DNA from: Pachyseris speciosa
Taxonomy: Eukaryota; Cnidaria; Anthozoa; Scleractinia; Pachyseridae
Direction of reading: 5' to 3'
Assembly: GCA_016490735.1 (NCBI GenBank)
Contig: JAEMWC010000035.1
Location: 766,001 to 830,000 of the forward strand
DNA: 64,000 nt
A program made the position numbers and the translations under genes. The notes beneath the pieces were generated by a model. The model saw only the letters and a list, made by a program, of their open reading frames with translations, was not told the origin of the DNA and did not search any database. This document shows, in pieces, positions 36,383 to 49,559 of the stretch. Every line of letters begins with the position of its first letter. Position 1 is the stretch's first letter.

Positions 36383-36705
36383 AAAAAAGCCTTAACCATG
36401 CTTTGTTCTGTTATAAGGCACTCAAGGAAGTGACGAGAGCACGAAAGAAGTAGGAAGAAGCACGAGCCGTAGGCGAGTGCTTTTAACTACTTCTTGAGTG
36501 CTCTCGTCACTTCCTTGAGTGCCTTGTAACAGAACAAAGCACGGTTACGGCTTTTTTATTTGTTTTATAATATAGTTTTTTCCACAGTTGTAGCTAAATT
36601 CGTTTCAATTTGTTTAGAAAACTGAGCAAATTTTATTCTCAGCTTGCGCGTGTGGAATGGCATCAGTGATCGTACATGTTATGTCAACACTGCCGGTGTC
36701 TTGTT
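36383..36705. mobile_element. Long-armed foldback element
   Basis: Left arm from acaaataaaaaagccttaac and right arm ending ggcttttttatttgttttat are inverted around 36480. The right side extends to about 36705 (cactgccggtgtcttg), matching the half copy at 33329 in inverted orientation. Confidence 0.75.
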
Positions 36706-39572
36706 TTAAAAATTGTTTTTAACGGGAGGCTAAAACCGTTCAGTTAAAACAAGCAGCACTTGGAATTCGTCTCCTCAGTTCTATTGTATGACTGTAATAT
36801 TTTAATCAAGGTGTTTATGTTTTGAATTGTGAAAAATGCCAGATTTGTAATGATTTTGACACTGCACGCGCAGACAAATGGCATCATCTGCGTGCTTTGT
36901 ACTCTCATAAGGCACGCTCGCTTCCAATGAAAAGATGCGCGAGGTATAATTATTATAAAAAGTAGTAACATGATGGAATTTACTATCAAACAAAGATAAC
37001 CACAACAAATCTCATTACAAGGGGTGCAAAATGAACAGACAATAAATTTAGTGAACAGGAACTCTTGAGGTTAATCAAAGAATCTACAGGAAACTACACT
37101 CACACAAGAACATCTGATAAAAATCTGATGCTGTGTGATTTTATCTTTTAGTACATAAGATGTAGACCATCTGCCAACTATTACATGTGTGAATGATGAG
37201 ATCGTTTATGTACATATTTGTTACAGAAAATTATTTATATTAAAATGAACCATATGATGGGTCATGACAGGTCTTATTGCATGCAGAAATCCAAGGAAAG
37301 AAGATTCTAGAGGAAAATCTGGATCTTAGATTACCTCCAAAATCCTGTTTGGATCAATCCTGATATAACTTAATTTAATCTAAAATGAATTAAAAGGAGT
37401 ACAAACTCTGCTTACAATAAAGTGATTTTAAATAATTTAGAGAGATTATATGTCACAATCAGGCTAGGACAAATGGTAATAGTAGGGGTAAATAATTCTG
37501 ATTTGCTAATAGGCCTGTGGTGCCACTGAATGGGTGATATAGAAAGTGTTCTCTGTTGAAACAAGAATCCCCCTTGCTATAAATATCCAAATTCACTGCA
37601 GGATACTGTATTTGATACAGCTAGGATTAAACCTCCAAAGTTTGCATAATTTTACAGTAAGAATTTGCCTTGATACAACAGGAGGAACTAATTTTCTGAC
37701 AAGGCACATATCTCCCAGATCTTAAGGAAGGTTAGTTGACATTGGCATCAATCTAAACATAATCAGTGAGTTTTCCCAGACATAATTGCTACAAAACATA
37801 TGTTGTACAAACAGCCAGTTGGATTTTACATCTATGCGCAAAATATTCCAATTTCACAATACAATTACAATGATGTAGAAGTAAACAAATTTTGAGCATC
37901 CAACTGGGAAAGAAGCTCACATCAAAGAACCATCTGTTTCCCGTGACAATTGAACTGAGAGGTCATCAAACAACAAAGCTGGATCCGGAGGGGTTAGCGT
38001 GTTATGTCAGCAAAGTAAAGGTATCACTGACACACACAGATACAACTTAATTAAATGCCAAATCTGTGCCTGTACAACTGTAGTTTCGCAGATTTCTACT
38101 CAACAATGTGCACATGCCATGACAACTGCTTTAACAAAATGCCAGTAAATGAAAACAGATTCGCATTTACCGACAAGATAACGACACAGAAGCTACATGG
38201 CACAATTATGCTCGTTTGCGCTTGAATGATTTTCCATATCAACTTAACCTTGTCCAAATACGAGGATAAAGTTTCTCGAATTTCGCAAAAATATACAGTC
38301 TGTCTTGCTGTTGAACCAAACATTCTCTCAGTCGTTACAATAAGCTCAAGCTTCAGAGAAGGCAAAAGTACAAGAAATACATCCAGTAATTATTGTTTAT
38401 AATCACTTTTTACTTGTATAAATAATAAATTTTTAAACTAAAAGTACCGGCGAAAATATCTGTTATGATCGTGGCCATTAGCATATTTGGCAAAAAAAAA
38501 AAATGCACGAAATCGACAACGTTGATATCAACCGAAAGTCAAGGGACCTAAATAATAGACGAAATTAGCTTCATTGCTTAATTAATTATACGTCTACTTA
38601 TGATATGGAATCGTCAAAAACCATTTAAGATCATTATTTTTTTCCGCGGCATATGGGTAAGACTTATTTGTACACATAGTTGATCTTTTTCTCGCCAAAA
38701 ATGTTCCCTGCCGGTCTTTCCTTGCGGAAACCACAACTCACTCTCCACAAAAGTTTTGGCGTATCGGCTACGCAGGAAAAGCTAGGTGGCTGTTTATTAT
38801 TCTAGCTATTTCCTGAATGAGTGAATATACAGGAAGACCTTGGCGGCCGTATTTCGACAACCTCCGTTGCGAGTTTTTACACAACATTACAAGGGAACAA
38901 AAAAACACTAGATCACCAACGGAATGCGATTTAATTGTAAACTCCCTGCTCTGTCCACTTCGGAGCACTTAAAAACAAGCTTTGACAATATCGGAAATTC
39001 AAACAAATGCAAATATATAGATTAAAATTAAAGCTCGTTGTTCTCAATGCATAGCTTCGATTATTCGATCGAACAAGAAGAATTATTTAAAACACGTTCT
39101 GTTGAGTTTATCTCGCTTCGCAGGGAAACAGATTTTTTTCTCGGATCAATCTTTGTTTATTTAAACTTCTCTGAGCTGATATTAATTCAAACTGATCAGA
39201 ACAAGACTGTTGTTACAAAATGAGACAGTAGTTTTCCTTCATATGTTCCCATCGAGAAACATTCAAGAATATACGCTGTGAAAGATCTTTGTCAGGCGAT
39301 CCATCTCGCTTTCAAACCTCAAAATACACCCCATTCAACATTCGGGTCAAAACTTCAACAGTTGTCTTTAAAGCTGCCGAAACTATTTACTTTGGAATAA
39401 TTCCATTTTGCTAACCACGTTCAAGCTTTGGCACATAGCTCTGTTTACCTCGCTCGGAAATGTGCAACTTGTTCTACAACAAAACATTGTTTTGTGACCA
39501 CCCGTAGCTCGAACACAAACTCCTCGATCTTGATCTCTTGTTAAGCTTATCGAGCTAAAAATTCAAACTTAC
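36706..39572. other. No gene recognised; probable PLEKHG intron 1
   Basis: AT-rich sequence without conserved exons, transposon ends or long repeats that I could identify. Short frames have no motif. Confidence 0.4.
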
Positions 39573-39860
39573 CTCTGTTTTACGATGCAACAAGTAGAAA
39601 GCCGACAGTTCCCTCGATGAAATTCGTTCAACTTTCAGAGAAGCCCCAAATTGCTCCCGTCTTTACGATGATGTGAACAGCCAAAGTTGTAGTTTCTCCA
39701 CATAAAATACCACGCCGATCACATCATTTCGAAGTTAGATAAAAAACCAAACTCGGCAGACGTAAAGAGAAGTAGTGTACGGAAACAGTCACGTTCAAAG
39801 GAAATAATCTTGTATTCTTGTCCAAAATGTTAACAAGCCGCTTGTCACTTTTGGCCCGAG
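39573..39860 (-). other. PLEKHG: Candidate 5' UTR exon of PLEKHG
   Basis: The first coding exon has an acceptor only five bases before its ATG, so an upstream exon is required. On the minus strand a strong donor (acagag then gtaagt) lies at 39573/39572, followed upstream by a less AT-rich stretch and a promoter-like motif at 39907-39918. The 5' limit is a guess. The exon would be non-coding. The intron to 32160 would be 7.4 kb. Confidence 0.4.
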
Positions 39861-39906
39861 TGGCGGTGGATGAATAATTTGCTGCCTGGGAGGCACTGAC
39901 CGAACA

Positions 39907-39918
39907 GCATGCTGGGAA
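39907..39918 (-). promoter_or_regulatory. ZNF143/Staf-like promoter motif
   Basis: Minus-strand TTCCCAGCATGC matches the core of the ZNF143 (Staf) site common near animal transcription starts. It points towards the strong donor at 39573. Confidence 0.4.
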
Positions 39919-40838
39919 GGCTCACATTGCGGAGGAAAAATATGAAAAGAAGCTCTCCTGAGCTCAAAACATCTTCACTATGATTTTAAAAGTACTTTTA
40001 TCTCAAAAATTAACTAAAATGCGCCTGTAAAATCAGCGGAAGTGTCAAGAAATCAAAGTTCTTATCAGTGACGTTTGGTTTCAACTATTTCCTTCTGAAA
40101 TAGAGAGTCGAATATTGCTTTAATTTCATCTTATCTGTCGTTGTATATTCTGAATGACATGGTGGGTGTTTAGACGGAAGCTAATTATAAAATCACTGCC
40201 TTGTCTCCACTCGGACATTCTTATTGTTGTATCATTCCGGTCTAACATGTTCTTATTACAAAAGTACTGAAATGAAAAACTCTCTGTTTTTATTGGGCGA
40301 GATGCCATTTCGCCCGATCTCGTAGAGTTAAAATTTTGCAAGACTTCCGTTTTTGAGAGTACATGCGTAAAATCGTTTTACAATGGTCATCGAAATATCG
40401 ATACAAATTTTACATGATTTAATTAATTTATTTATGTATTTTTGGCGCGTTTTCAAATTTTGTGTTTTTGTTCAAAATAAATTCATGTAGAATGCTCTTA
40501 AGGCAAGTTGTCAATCCTTACTTGGTTATCAGAGCAACCAAGTCGAAAGAAAGAATGATTGGAATTCCACAATGTTATCAATCCAAAGCCAAGTACGCAC
40601 ATTATATCGCTGTTGACTCCGCCAAACAACGTAAATTCGAGCTGCAAGTCGCAATATCTGGACCACCTTCGGACAAGGACCTCTTTAAAAAAAATCTGTG
40701 GTATTGTCTTGTGCGGGAACGAAAGTTTCGTGCTCAACATTTCCGTCTATTGTTTTTGTAGTTTTATCCGCTTTTATTATTGGACTACAAACTAAAATAA
40801 AATTCTAAGAGGTTACAAGACGTGTTGATATTTTGTAA

Positions 40839-40958
40839 GGCCCGTTTCAAACGTCGAACTTCTCATGTGCCGAATCTAATGCAAATGAGCGAAAACAATA
40901 GATTTTTCTCATTTGCATTAGATTCGGCACATGAGAAGTTCGACGTTTGAAACGGGCC
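40839..40958. mobile_element. TAA-flanked 120-bp foldback MITE (Harbinger type)
   Basis: Nearly perfect palindrome with ends GGCCCGTTTCAAACGTCG and its inverse. TAA lies at 40836-40838 and 40959-40961. Arms of about 53 bp surround a loop of about 14 bp. Confidence 0.88.
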
Positions 40959-40961
40959 TAA

Positions 40962-42919
40962 GGAAGCAAAGTTCGGGTCAATATTAAATTTCAAGTATTT
41001 TGCTGTTGAGCGACAGAAATTCGTATAAATTATACAAAAAAAAGGAACTGTTAGGCCGCACGTTAACAGGGGCGCAGGCGGTTCTATTTTACGACTGAGG
41101 TATTTTCTCTGTTTTTACTTTATTGCTCCTGTTTTTTTATTTCAGCCGGTTCTTGAAATAGTAAGAGTTTATTGAATAGCTAAAATATTTATTGAATTAA
41201 TACGATATATGCCGCAAACAATTAAAATAATATTTGGCCGTCTTCATTTTGTCACTTGACTATATTTGCACTGATCACGCGACTCAACGGTTTAGGATTT
41301 TATATTAGAAACAGTTATAAGGCTATGTTTTTATAGTGTACGGTTTGATATCTGAGTTTTGGCAACAATTTAGTGGTAATACGGCGAATTTTGTCATCAT
41401 ATATATCGACTTAATATAACTACATGTACCTTCATAGCAAGATGGCCCTTCGCGGGCGACTTTAATAGATGGGATCCAGCTTTAAGCCGTAATCGATGAG
41501 CATAAATCTCAGTCTAGCAAATTGAAATCTTTCCGTGAAGCTGTTCAACCATTACAAAATACTACGTGAGGTACTTGTAGTGTCTGACAACATCCTTTTC
41601 AATTGTGACGCGGTGAAGGTCAACAGGCCAAGCCGTCAGTCTACGAAGAACAATAAAACCACCAAGGAGCTCTCAACAGGTGTAAAGCGCTCTCCAGCCA
41701 CTGTTTTCAGAAAACAAAGACCAGGGGACTTAGATAAATACATACTTGAGCGAAATTTAAATAAGAAGTCAGTTGTTCGTTCTTCATGGTTTGGTTAAGT
41801 GGTGTCAGAAGCGAATCACCCGATTCGCTTCTGGTGGTATAAAAGTCATTCTACACTTCTGTACTTTTGCTGACCCTTTCAAACGTAAACTAAGCAGGGC
41901 GGATATCACATTCATCTGATAAATCGTCATATGATCTTAAGCTCATAAAACGACAACGCCTTCAGTTTATTTTAGCAGCGTTATGGGACTCCTCTAAAAC
42001 ACGCCTTAAGAGTTCTCTAACCTTTGAGTTCGTCGATGAATAAAATGACCAGCCTTATTTTGCAACTATTCAAATGAGAGTCTAGTAACAGTATAGAAAG
42101 GTTTTGGAAATGTTTTCGTTAATTAAGGCTTTTAGCTTAACAAATAATTTTCTAGTGGTTTCACATAATTATTAAGGAGATAAAGTTTTTTCAAGATTGT
42201 ATACGGCCCACGGTTTTTGAGTCGGCGCTGGAAGATTTCATGTAATTCGCCTGGAAATTTTGTTGCGACAAAAGTTTGACACTACATTTATTGGACTACA
42301 GCCAAAAAACTGAGAAGAAGTAAACTTGATTAAATTAAAAACTTCACCTAACCAAGAGAAAATGACGGGACCCTCATATTTTCTCTTGTCCCAAGATTTT
42401 GTCTTGTTTGGCTAGATATGCATGTGCTTTAATTAACTTACGAAGCAAACTATTTTTTCGTTGGAGAACAGTTTCCGAAAAACGCGTGCTTCCTTTTTGT
42501 CGTAGTTTGTTTGCGTCAAAAAGAGTTTCGAAGTAAAAACTAATTTAGGAATTTCGTGTCACGCCGCTCCGCCCTTGCAATACTCCTTTTTAAACCAATC
42601 GGAATAAACTGAATTAAAACTAGTTGCGGCGCGCTTGGCACGGCTGCACGCACTTTACTTCCTGATTGGATGATTGCGCTGCTTGTGATGGGTTCATTGT
42701 GGCTTGACCGCATAGTTTTACTTACACGACCTTCTGTAGTTCTAAACCTCTGTCTAATTCAGTTTTACTATACCTGCCCCAATCACGCCCGTATAAATCA
42801 ATGCCCGTATAAATCTTCAATTAGCGTGCGAGCAAGCTCTCCCGGGGGCTAATCTTCAGTCAAATACAAGCGCTAAATTGTGTCGACTTTTTTATTCACA
42901 TCTTTACTTATTCTTTGAG
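40962..42919. other. No gene recognised
   Basis: A plus-strand frame of 87 codons (41535-41798) has a basic composition but no motif I know. 42025-42110 holds a worn copy of the repeat at 18380. Nothing else is supported. Confidence 0.4.
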
Positions 42920-42924
42920 CTTTA

Positions 42925-43181
42925 CAAAGGTAAAAGGTAAAGAAACTTTATATATACACGGTTAAGATTTAAAGCTACAAGCTTGTGGCGCCGTGTGGGA
43001 GAAATGTTGATTTTTGAGGAGAGGGGAAAACTGGAGTACCCGGAGAAAAACCTCTCGGAGCAGAGTAGAGAACCAACAAACTCAGTCCACTTATGACGCC
43101 GAGTCCGGGAATCGAACCCGGGACACATTGGTGGAAGGCGAGCGCTCTCACCCGGCATCACTACGCCAACCCTGCTCCCCG
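42925..43181 (-). mobile_element. tRNA-derived SINE, copy 2
   Basis: The minus strand starts with a tRNA-like head: A-box-like TGGCGTAGTGATG (reverse of 43157-43169) and a perfect B box GGGTTCGATTCCC (reverse of 43107-43119). The body ends in ctccgggtactcc and ttttcccctctcctc, then an AT-rich tail with ttatatatac. A real tRNA gene is excluded because the acceptor and anticodon stems do not pair. Confidence 0.85.
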
Positions 43182-43309
43182 GCTTTACGACTTTTGTTTT
43201 GCCGTTCTAACCGCGTATCAGAACGAAATGTGGTACTTTTACAGATATGGTGTTCTGTCGTGGAAAGTCACAGTCGGAATGTATTATTACTAGCGATTCC
43301 TAGGCCTAG

Positions 43310-43660
43310 AAGTTTCGCAATGGGGAAATCATAGCCTCTGATCGAGGTTTTCGGAAAGGTCGTATTTGCTGTTTTTGGCAGTCAAAGACTTCACCCAGCA
43401 TTTTCAGAAAGAAAATAGTTCCCTGGAAAGTTAGCAGAAAATTAATTTCAGCTAGCATTTTCTCAAAGGGAGATTTTGCAGATTTTGCTCCCTAACATTT
43501 TCGAGCAATTAAAATTTCAGCTAAGGAATAAGAACAGATGAAATTCTTCTAGCTAACGAGAACATCACTTTAAACAGACTTCAAAAACCATACGGTACTG
43601 AAAAATGCCTTTCTCTGGCTTTTGGTTGATTTGGCTTGTTGGGTGCCCAGGCTGTTTTTA
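43310..43660. mobile_element. Inverted partner copy of the element at 7368-7814
   Basis: Read on the minus strand it follows 7375-7700 block by block (for example aaaggcattttt, atttcagctag and gaaatcatagcc). It is diverged and its terminal repeats are worn. Confidence 0.75.
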
Positions 43661-44429
43661 CTGTATAATATGTTGTTTGCTTGTCATTCGTTTCTCCTGA
43701 ATCACCACACTTATAAGCATTGAAGATTCTTGAAGATTCTTGCATCTACTAGCTTCGTTAGCCAATATCGCCTAAGCCTGATCTTTCACCGATATTGGCG
43801 AGAGCTCTTTCCAAATATCTTACTCGATATGTTGGTCTTTGAAAGCGATTAGAACATATTTGACCTTGAGATGAGTCGCCCGTTATTGTTCGCTTTGAAT
43901 CTCTGCTGTCAGACCTTATTAGTGAAACGTTTGTTATGGGTCACTAAAAGCAATAATTTTCCCCCTACTTTTAACATAATCAAGGATATTTTTTGGTTTA
44001 GTAATATGTACCACGCCACTGAAAATTGATTAGTCGTTCCGTGCTCATCTTGTGCCTAAATAGAAGTGACGTTGGCAAACGATCTCAAACACACCCGAAA
44101 TCGAATTGAAAGCCATTTACCGGAAGTAATTAACACCCCTTCGCGAGGATTAAGGATTAAATCAGTTGGGCAAAGTTATATGAACGAAGTAAACATTTTC
44201 TATTGAATGAAGCGGCTGCTTAATACCGAACTCGAAGAATATTTCAACCATTCAAACAAACTCTTTATTGACGATCAGTCATCGTGGTCGTGATGTGACG
44301 GATGGGGAAGGGTTTTGGCAATGCCTTTTGGTCAAATTCCTTTTCGTGACATTGGGTGAATCTTCCACTGCTTTGTGAAATAGTTCTTTGCTTTGTTATA
44401 CCGCTATGGACGAATCGAATTGCTTCCTC

Positions 44430-44470
44430 CCCCCCCTCCCCCTCCTCCTCCCCCCCCCCCCCACACACAC
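44430..44470. repeat. Poly-C/CT tract
   Basis: Runs of C with interspersed T, then ACACACAC. Similar poly-C runs are at 18864-18880, 19990-20015 and 58070-58130. Confidence 0.85.
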
Positions 44471-44837
44471 ACTAAGATTGTTTTGCATTTGAAAAGTTTG
44501 TTTCTCTCAGGAAAGAGAACAACAATTGTTTTCAATGTTTTGTCCTCCAGATTGGGACTTACTGAATCGAACGGGGTCTATACCCACCCACCCACCCACT
44601 CAAAAGCTTTGCAGGAATATTGTTTTTGTACTGCCCATCCCCACCCTTAAAAAAATGTTCTGTCCCATGTACGGCTGGATAGATTAGGTGAAAAAAAAAA
44701 TGATTTTGCTACCTGAGCGATCTCAAAAGACCATTAAAAAATTTAGTGTTTTACGGCAACATACTCTTTTATTTTATGTTATACAGGGCCCCCGTTGATA
44801 CCAGTCCTGCGACTGAAGGGGTTACCCTGTTTAAAGA

Positions 44838-44854
44838 TAGATAAATAAATAACA

Positions 44855-44895
<41 letters not shown>

Positions 44896-44935
44896 TATTA
44901 TTACTATTATTACTATAATTATTATTATTAAGTGT
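44838..44935. repeat. (ATT)n microsatellite
   Basis: About 95 bp of ATT repeats with a few ACT interruptions. Confidence 0.95.
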
Positions 44936-47900
44936 GGGAAAGAAAGTTTTCTCGTTGACAATTAAATTTTAGAATCTGTTTTACGCTAAAGGGGTGTGAA
45001 AACCACTCTTGTTATATAGCTGGCGTTTTTCCTGCTACAGCGCGCCCATTCATTGGCTAGCTCATGGTCACATGACATCTAACAATGAAACTGTTTCCCG
45101 CCAAATGCATGAGCGGGCAACATTGCTAAAACTATGACGTCAAACGTTGATATCTCGTTCGCGTTTCAAGCAATCAAAATCCCTCTGCTCATCTCACAAA
45201 GCTATGTTATGGGATATTTTGTCAATTTTTTGCTCATTTTTGGGTATAATTGGGAAGACTTAATTTTTCTCAAAGGATTAGTGAAATTTAGGAAAATAGG
45301 AAATATTGAGGATTTACTGAAGGTTTAAAATAGGAATTTGGAGTTAGAAATTAGTGGACACAAAACGTGTCGGCGACAAAATTTGAATTCCATTAAACAT
45401 GCGATCAAACAATATAAAACATTTATTTTGTTCTTGTGTTTTGATTGATGCCTGATCATGATGTTTTGCGTGCGCAGGTGTGCCGCGTTATCTCATTCGC
45501 TTGTATCTATAGAAACCGCGTTGTGTTCACACGGTTTTTTTAAGTTGATTGTCAAAATTGCGAAGGAGGAAGAAGGTTTAGTCGACGTAGCTGAAGTTGA
45601 AGTTGGAGAATCCCCTTAAGGAAAGAGGAAACAAAGATACGAAGGCTAGGCGATGGAATGACGAAGAAACGGATAATTGAGCGTTTTTGAACAGCATCCA
45701 TGCCTGTGGGACATATTTTCAAAGGACAACCACTCACTCGAGATCCTCCCCGAGGTGAACGCGGGCTCATTTCCTGAAACAGTGGCTAGTAATCGAGCCT
45801 AAGCACTGACCAGTCTCCACATAGTTCTCTTTAAAAATACTTACAACGTTTTAGTTACCCGTAAAATGATCTAGAAAACTCAAGGAGTAAAGAAAAACTT
45901 AGCAGCTTTAAGCTCTCCGAAGTAAAATCCTTATTATCTTTAAAGGTCTTTCCTATTTTTAACAGAAGAGGATACTATGGTATCATCTTCGCTGCTTATC
46001 ACTGATAAGTTAACCTGAGTATCAAGCTTTTTTCTCGTCTAAAAAAAACCTGAGACTCGGCTAGTTATCACTGCTACAAAATAATCAAGAAAATCAGTAT
46101 CAGCCAGAGCCCGATATAACGAACGTTTTGGCCATTTTTCCACAAAACCACTATCACAGAGTTCCGCTTTCGACGTGCTTTCGTTATAACGAACCCATTT
46201 TTAACATTTTACCTCAGTTCCCCTCGGAACTTCGTCACTTCGGCTGGGGTTTCCACTGTGTAATATCAATAATAATACACTTTATTTAAAGAGGGTGACA
46301 CGGAATAGTCGAGGTAACTAATAAACTTGTGGCCCTCTATCTAAAAATTATAATAAAACTAATATAAAAATGAATGTTAAATTTTAACATGTCTATCAAT
46401 AAAATCTGATAAGAATAAGAATTATAGCAAAATAAAATGTAACTGGATAGCAAATGATGAATCAAATGTTAAACCATAAAATGATGTAGTTTCTGTTGCA
46501 TATCAAAAAGATTGTTTCTATAATTGTTCTTAAAATATTCTAATGATGCAGAATTCATAAGTTCCAAACTTAAGCTGTTCTTAAGTTGACAAGTGGTAAC
46601 TGCGAATGATCCACCGCCTAAATCTCGGGCAATATTTGTGGTATTGTACCATATTATCTCGTGACAGGTTACACAAATTATCTGTGACGTACTTGAACTT
46701 TTATAGCAAATAAAAATAGAAAAGTCAATCTGAAAATAGCTTAGACAAACTTTGTCGTTTCGGTCACGCGAACAGTTGTCAACACGTGTCTGTTTGCATA
46801 AAATGAATAAAATTTTCCGGAGGGTATAGCTAGCTAGGGAAGAAATATTTTACCTTAAAATTTAGCCAAAGTGGGCAAGGCATTATTACTGAACCTTCAT
46901 GTATCTTGGTTACTAAATTATCGTCTTGAAGAAAAGTAAAGTTGCAGCTTTTCTAAAGTAGTGCGGCAAATTAATAAAACGGAGGCTTATTCTTAGAATA
47001 GAAGTACAACGAAGATTTTTAATTAGCAACATCTAGTTAGCGGTGCGACTTGGAAACTCCATCATGTGTTATCATCTATTTAGCTTTTTCACCGAATGGC
47101 TAAATCTGGAACTAGCATGAAAATATTTCGACAATACCGTACACTTTTGTTGTGTTTCTCTAACTCATAACAGATTTTCAATTTATGCTGATAAGCTATA
47201 TGTACAACAGTTTTCTTACCTACAAAGAGATGGCTTTCGGTGAACAAGAACCTTTCAGCTTTCCCTGTGTTAAATAATTATTTCTCGATCACAGAAGCTT
47301 AAAATCTAAGAAGGATCAAATGGAATCTGTATGACTGTATGGCTTGGCGAGTTGATGATAATTTGGGAGCTCAATCATGACCATGGGCTGTCTCAAATAA
47401 AATGATAATCTTTGAAGAGAAAGATAAAGGTGCCTTAAGGTCACGTCATAATTTTTACTTATTTTCTGCGACGTTAAAAGAATCGATAAAGAACAGTAAC
47501 CAGACACTTGAAATACTTGATGAGAGCCGTTTACAGGCAAGTTTTCAATAAGTTTATTTTCACCTGTGGAGCCGTATTAACCAGTTTCTTCCGGGCGCAG
47601 AAGTGCCACGCAATGACAAGAAATTACCCTGTCATTATGAGACTGCTTCAATCAATCTCTTTAATTTAATTCGTTCATCACAGGAACAGGTAAATGGCAT
47701 GAGATCTTAGCAAGCCCTGCGGGATGTTTTCAAAGAAGATCCCTGTATTTCACCTAAAATTTTGCAATGCAAGGAGACTTAAACAGAAAGACACATCTTT
47801 ATAACGGAGAACCCAAAACCGTTTTTAACTACTTCGTCAATAAGAAAACTTGTTATCACCCGACAGCTTTGGTCGTGAAGGGCACAAATTAATATAATCC

Positions 47901-48439
47901 CTTACTACGCAACAGAGAATCCTCTTTTCTCAGACCAGATATGCTTGGTCCTGGAGGGAAAACCTCATTTAGACTCTACTTCTACACGAAAGACAGCTTT
48001 GTTCTACCAGACACTTCAAATTTGTTCTTTCGAGATTTCACGGTATTGCGTGGAAATTCAGATAATTTGAGAGCAATTTGAAAGTTATGGAGTCAGTGTG
48101 GCTCCAGTTAGTCAAGTGGAACAGCTCTCGAGCTTTCCGGTTTCGTAATCTCAAAGTAAAAATATATAAAAAGCACGTACGGCTTTCTATGTCCTTAATA
48201 CCCACTTAACGATAAGCTCAATGTGTTTGCAACTTCACTCGAAAATAATTGAAATTGGAGAGTCGAGGGTTTGAAATAATCACGATTGTAATCACGGCCT
48301 CGTGATAAAATGAGCAGTTGACAGGAAACTGAAATATCGCGACGAAAGTTTTTTTGAACAGCAGTTGAAATAATTAGTTGTTGAAAACTCTTGTCGCGTC
48401 AATTTTTGTCCCCTTTTAAGTATCAAGTCAATTGAACAT
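44936..48439. other. Intergenic, old repeats only
   Basis: 45770-45970 resembles 8640-8960. 46090-46200 holds two GATATAACGAAC/CGTTATAACGAAC words like the ends of pogo/Tigger elements. 46270-46640 looks like a diverged LINE 3' part on the minus strand. No gene is supported. Confidence 0.4.
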
Positions 48440-48685
48440 TTTCAGCTGAATGTCTAAAGTAATTTGTTTGCTTTGATTTTGCTCTACTTCGCTCTGTGAT
48501 TGGTTGAAAAATCGCGCCACGTTTTCAACCAACGAGAAGCTAAACCAAAACCAACCGCGACTTGCACAGGTGCGCATTTTCCCGCGCTTTACGCCGACTT
48601 CATGTAATTGCTTCAAATTCTGATTGGTTCGTTCCGTTGTGACTCGTCAGAGGAACTGCGTTGGGTTTGGTTTTACAAGGATAGA
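48440..48685. mobile_element. MITE family A, copy 3
   Basis: The interior matches the other copies (gctctgtgattggttgaaaaatcgcgcc, cattttcccgcgctttacgcc and tctgattggttcgttc blocks). Terminal repeats are worn. Confidence 0.7.
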
Positions 48686-48824
48686 TCTGTATCCTCCGTA
48701 ATGAGCTGGAACTAGCGTGCACTCGAGGCTTAAACAGGGGAATCTTTTCATATGTAAATGTATTCCCTCGCAAGGGCCTCCACTTCGTGCTAGATCCAGT
48801 TCAATACGGCATGTACTAAAACAA

Positions 48825-49074
48825 GGAACACCGGAACATCACGGAATACCGGAACATCGGAACACCTGAAAACCCCGGAACACCGGAACACCCTGGAACA
48901 CCGGAACACCCCGGAATAACGGAACACCCAGGAACTACCCGGAACATCGGGACAGCCGAAAACCCAGGAACACGGCATGTACTAAAACCAGAAACACCGG
49001 AACACTCCAGAACACCCCGGAACACCGGAACACTCCGGAACACCGGAACACCGGAACACCCCGGAACACCGGAA
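48825..49074. repeat. GGAACACC minisatellite, left copy
   Basis: Units of about 9 bp (ccggaacac, ccccggaac variants). Frames through it encode VFRCSG-like repeats on the minus strand, which I regard as artefact. It contains the flank acggcatgtactaaaac twice. Confidence 0.92.
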
Positions 49075-49397
49075 CAGCCCACTTCGCACACGTCTTTGGG
49101 CTCATCACGCGTTCCTTGCCCACGAACGTCTGCTGAACTGAACTGCCACTTCCGTTCGTCGGCGGTTAGCCTTTGTTTTGAAGAAACCAATAACGAGCTG
49201 CGTAAGAATGGAAATCGACACCCGATTCACGTGCATCGTCTGTGAAAATAATCCAGGGGTCGAAGTCCTACTTTCCATAAATTGGAAAACGAACTATGAT
49301 TGGCTAACCGCCGCGAACGGAAGTGGTAGTTCAGTTCAGCAGACGTTCGTGGGGAAGGAACGCGTGACGAGCCCAAAGACGTCTGCGAAGGAGGCTA
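49075..49397. mobile_element. TAGCCTCC-type (Mutator-like) element nested in the minisatellite
   Basis: Terminal repeats of about 70-85 bp: the left starts cagcccacttcgcacacg, the right ends gtctgcgaaggaggcta. Minisatellite units are on the left, and accccggaacaccg resumes on the right, so it inserted into the array. No clean duplication remains. Confidence 0.8.
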
Positions 49398-49559
49398 GAA
49401 AAACCCCGGAACACCGAATTTGACGGTGTTGTTTTTTTTCCCATAACAGACCATGTACCAAATTAAATATAAATGTAATTTGTTTACCCACGTATATACG
49501 TATAACGAAAGAGCTTAGAGCTCGTTAATAAAGTGTACGAGTATGAGATCGAATTAGAA

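Noticed and set aside
43093..43181. tRNA gene
   Set aside because: A and B boxes are present, but the stems do not pair and a SINE body follows; two similar copies exist.
48790..49190. Frames encoding VFRCSG/VPVFR repeats
   Set aside because: Translation of the GGAACACC minisatellite; frames change freely and there is no start or splice context.
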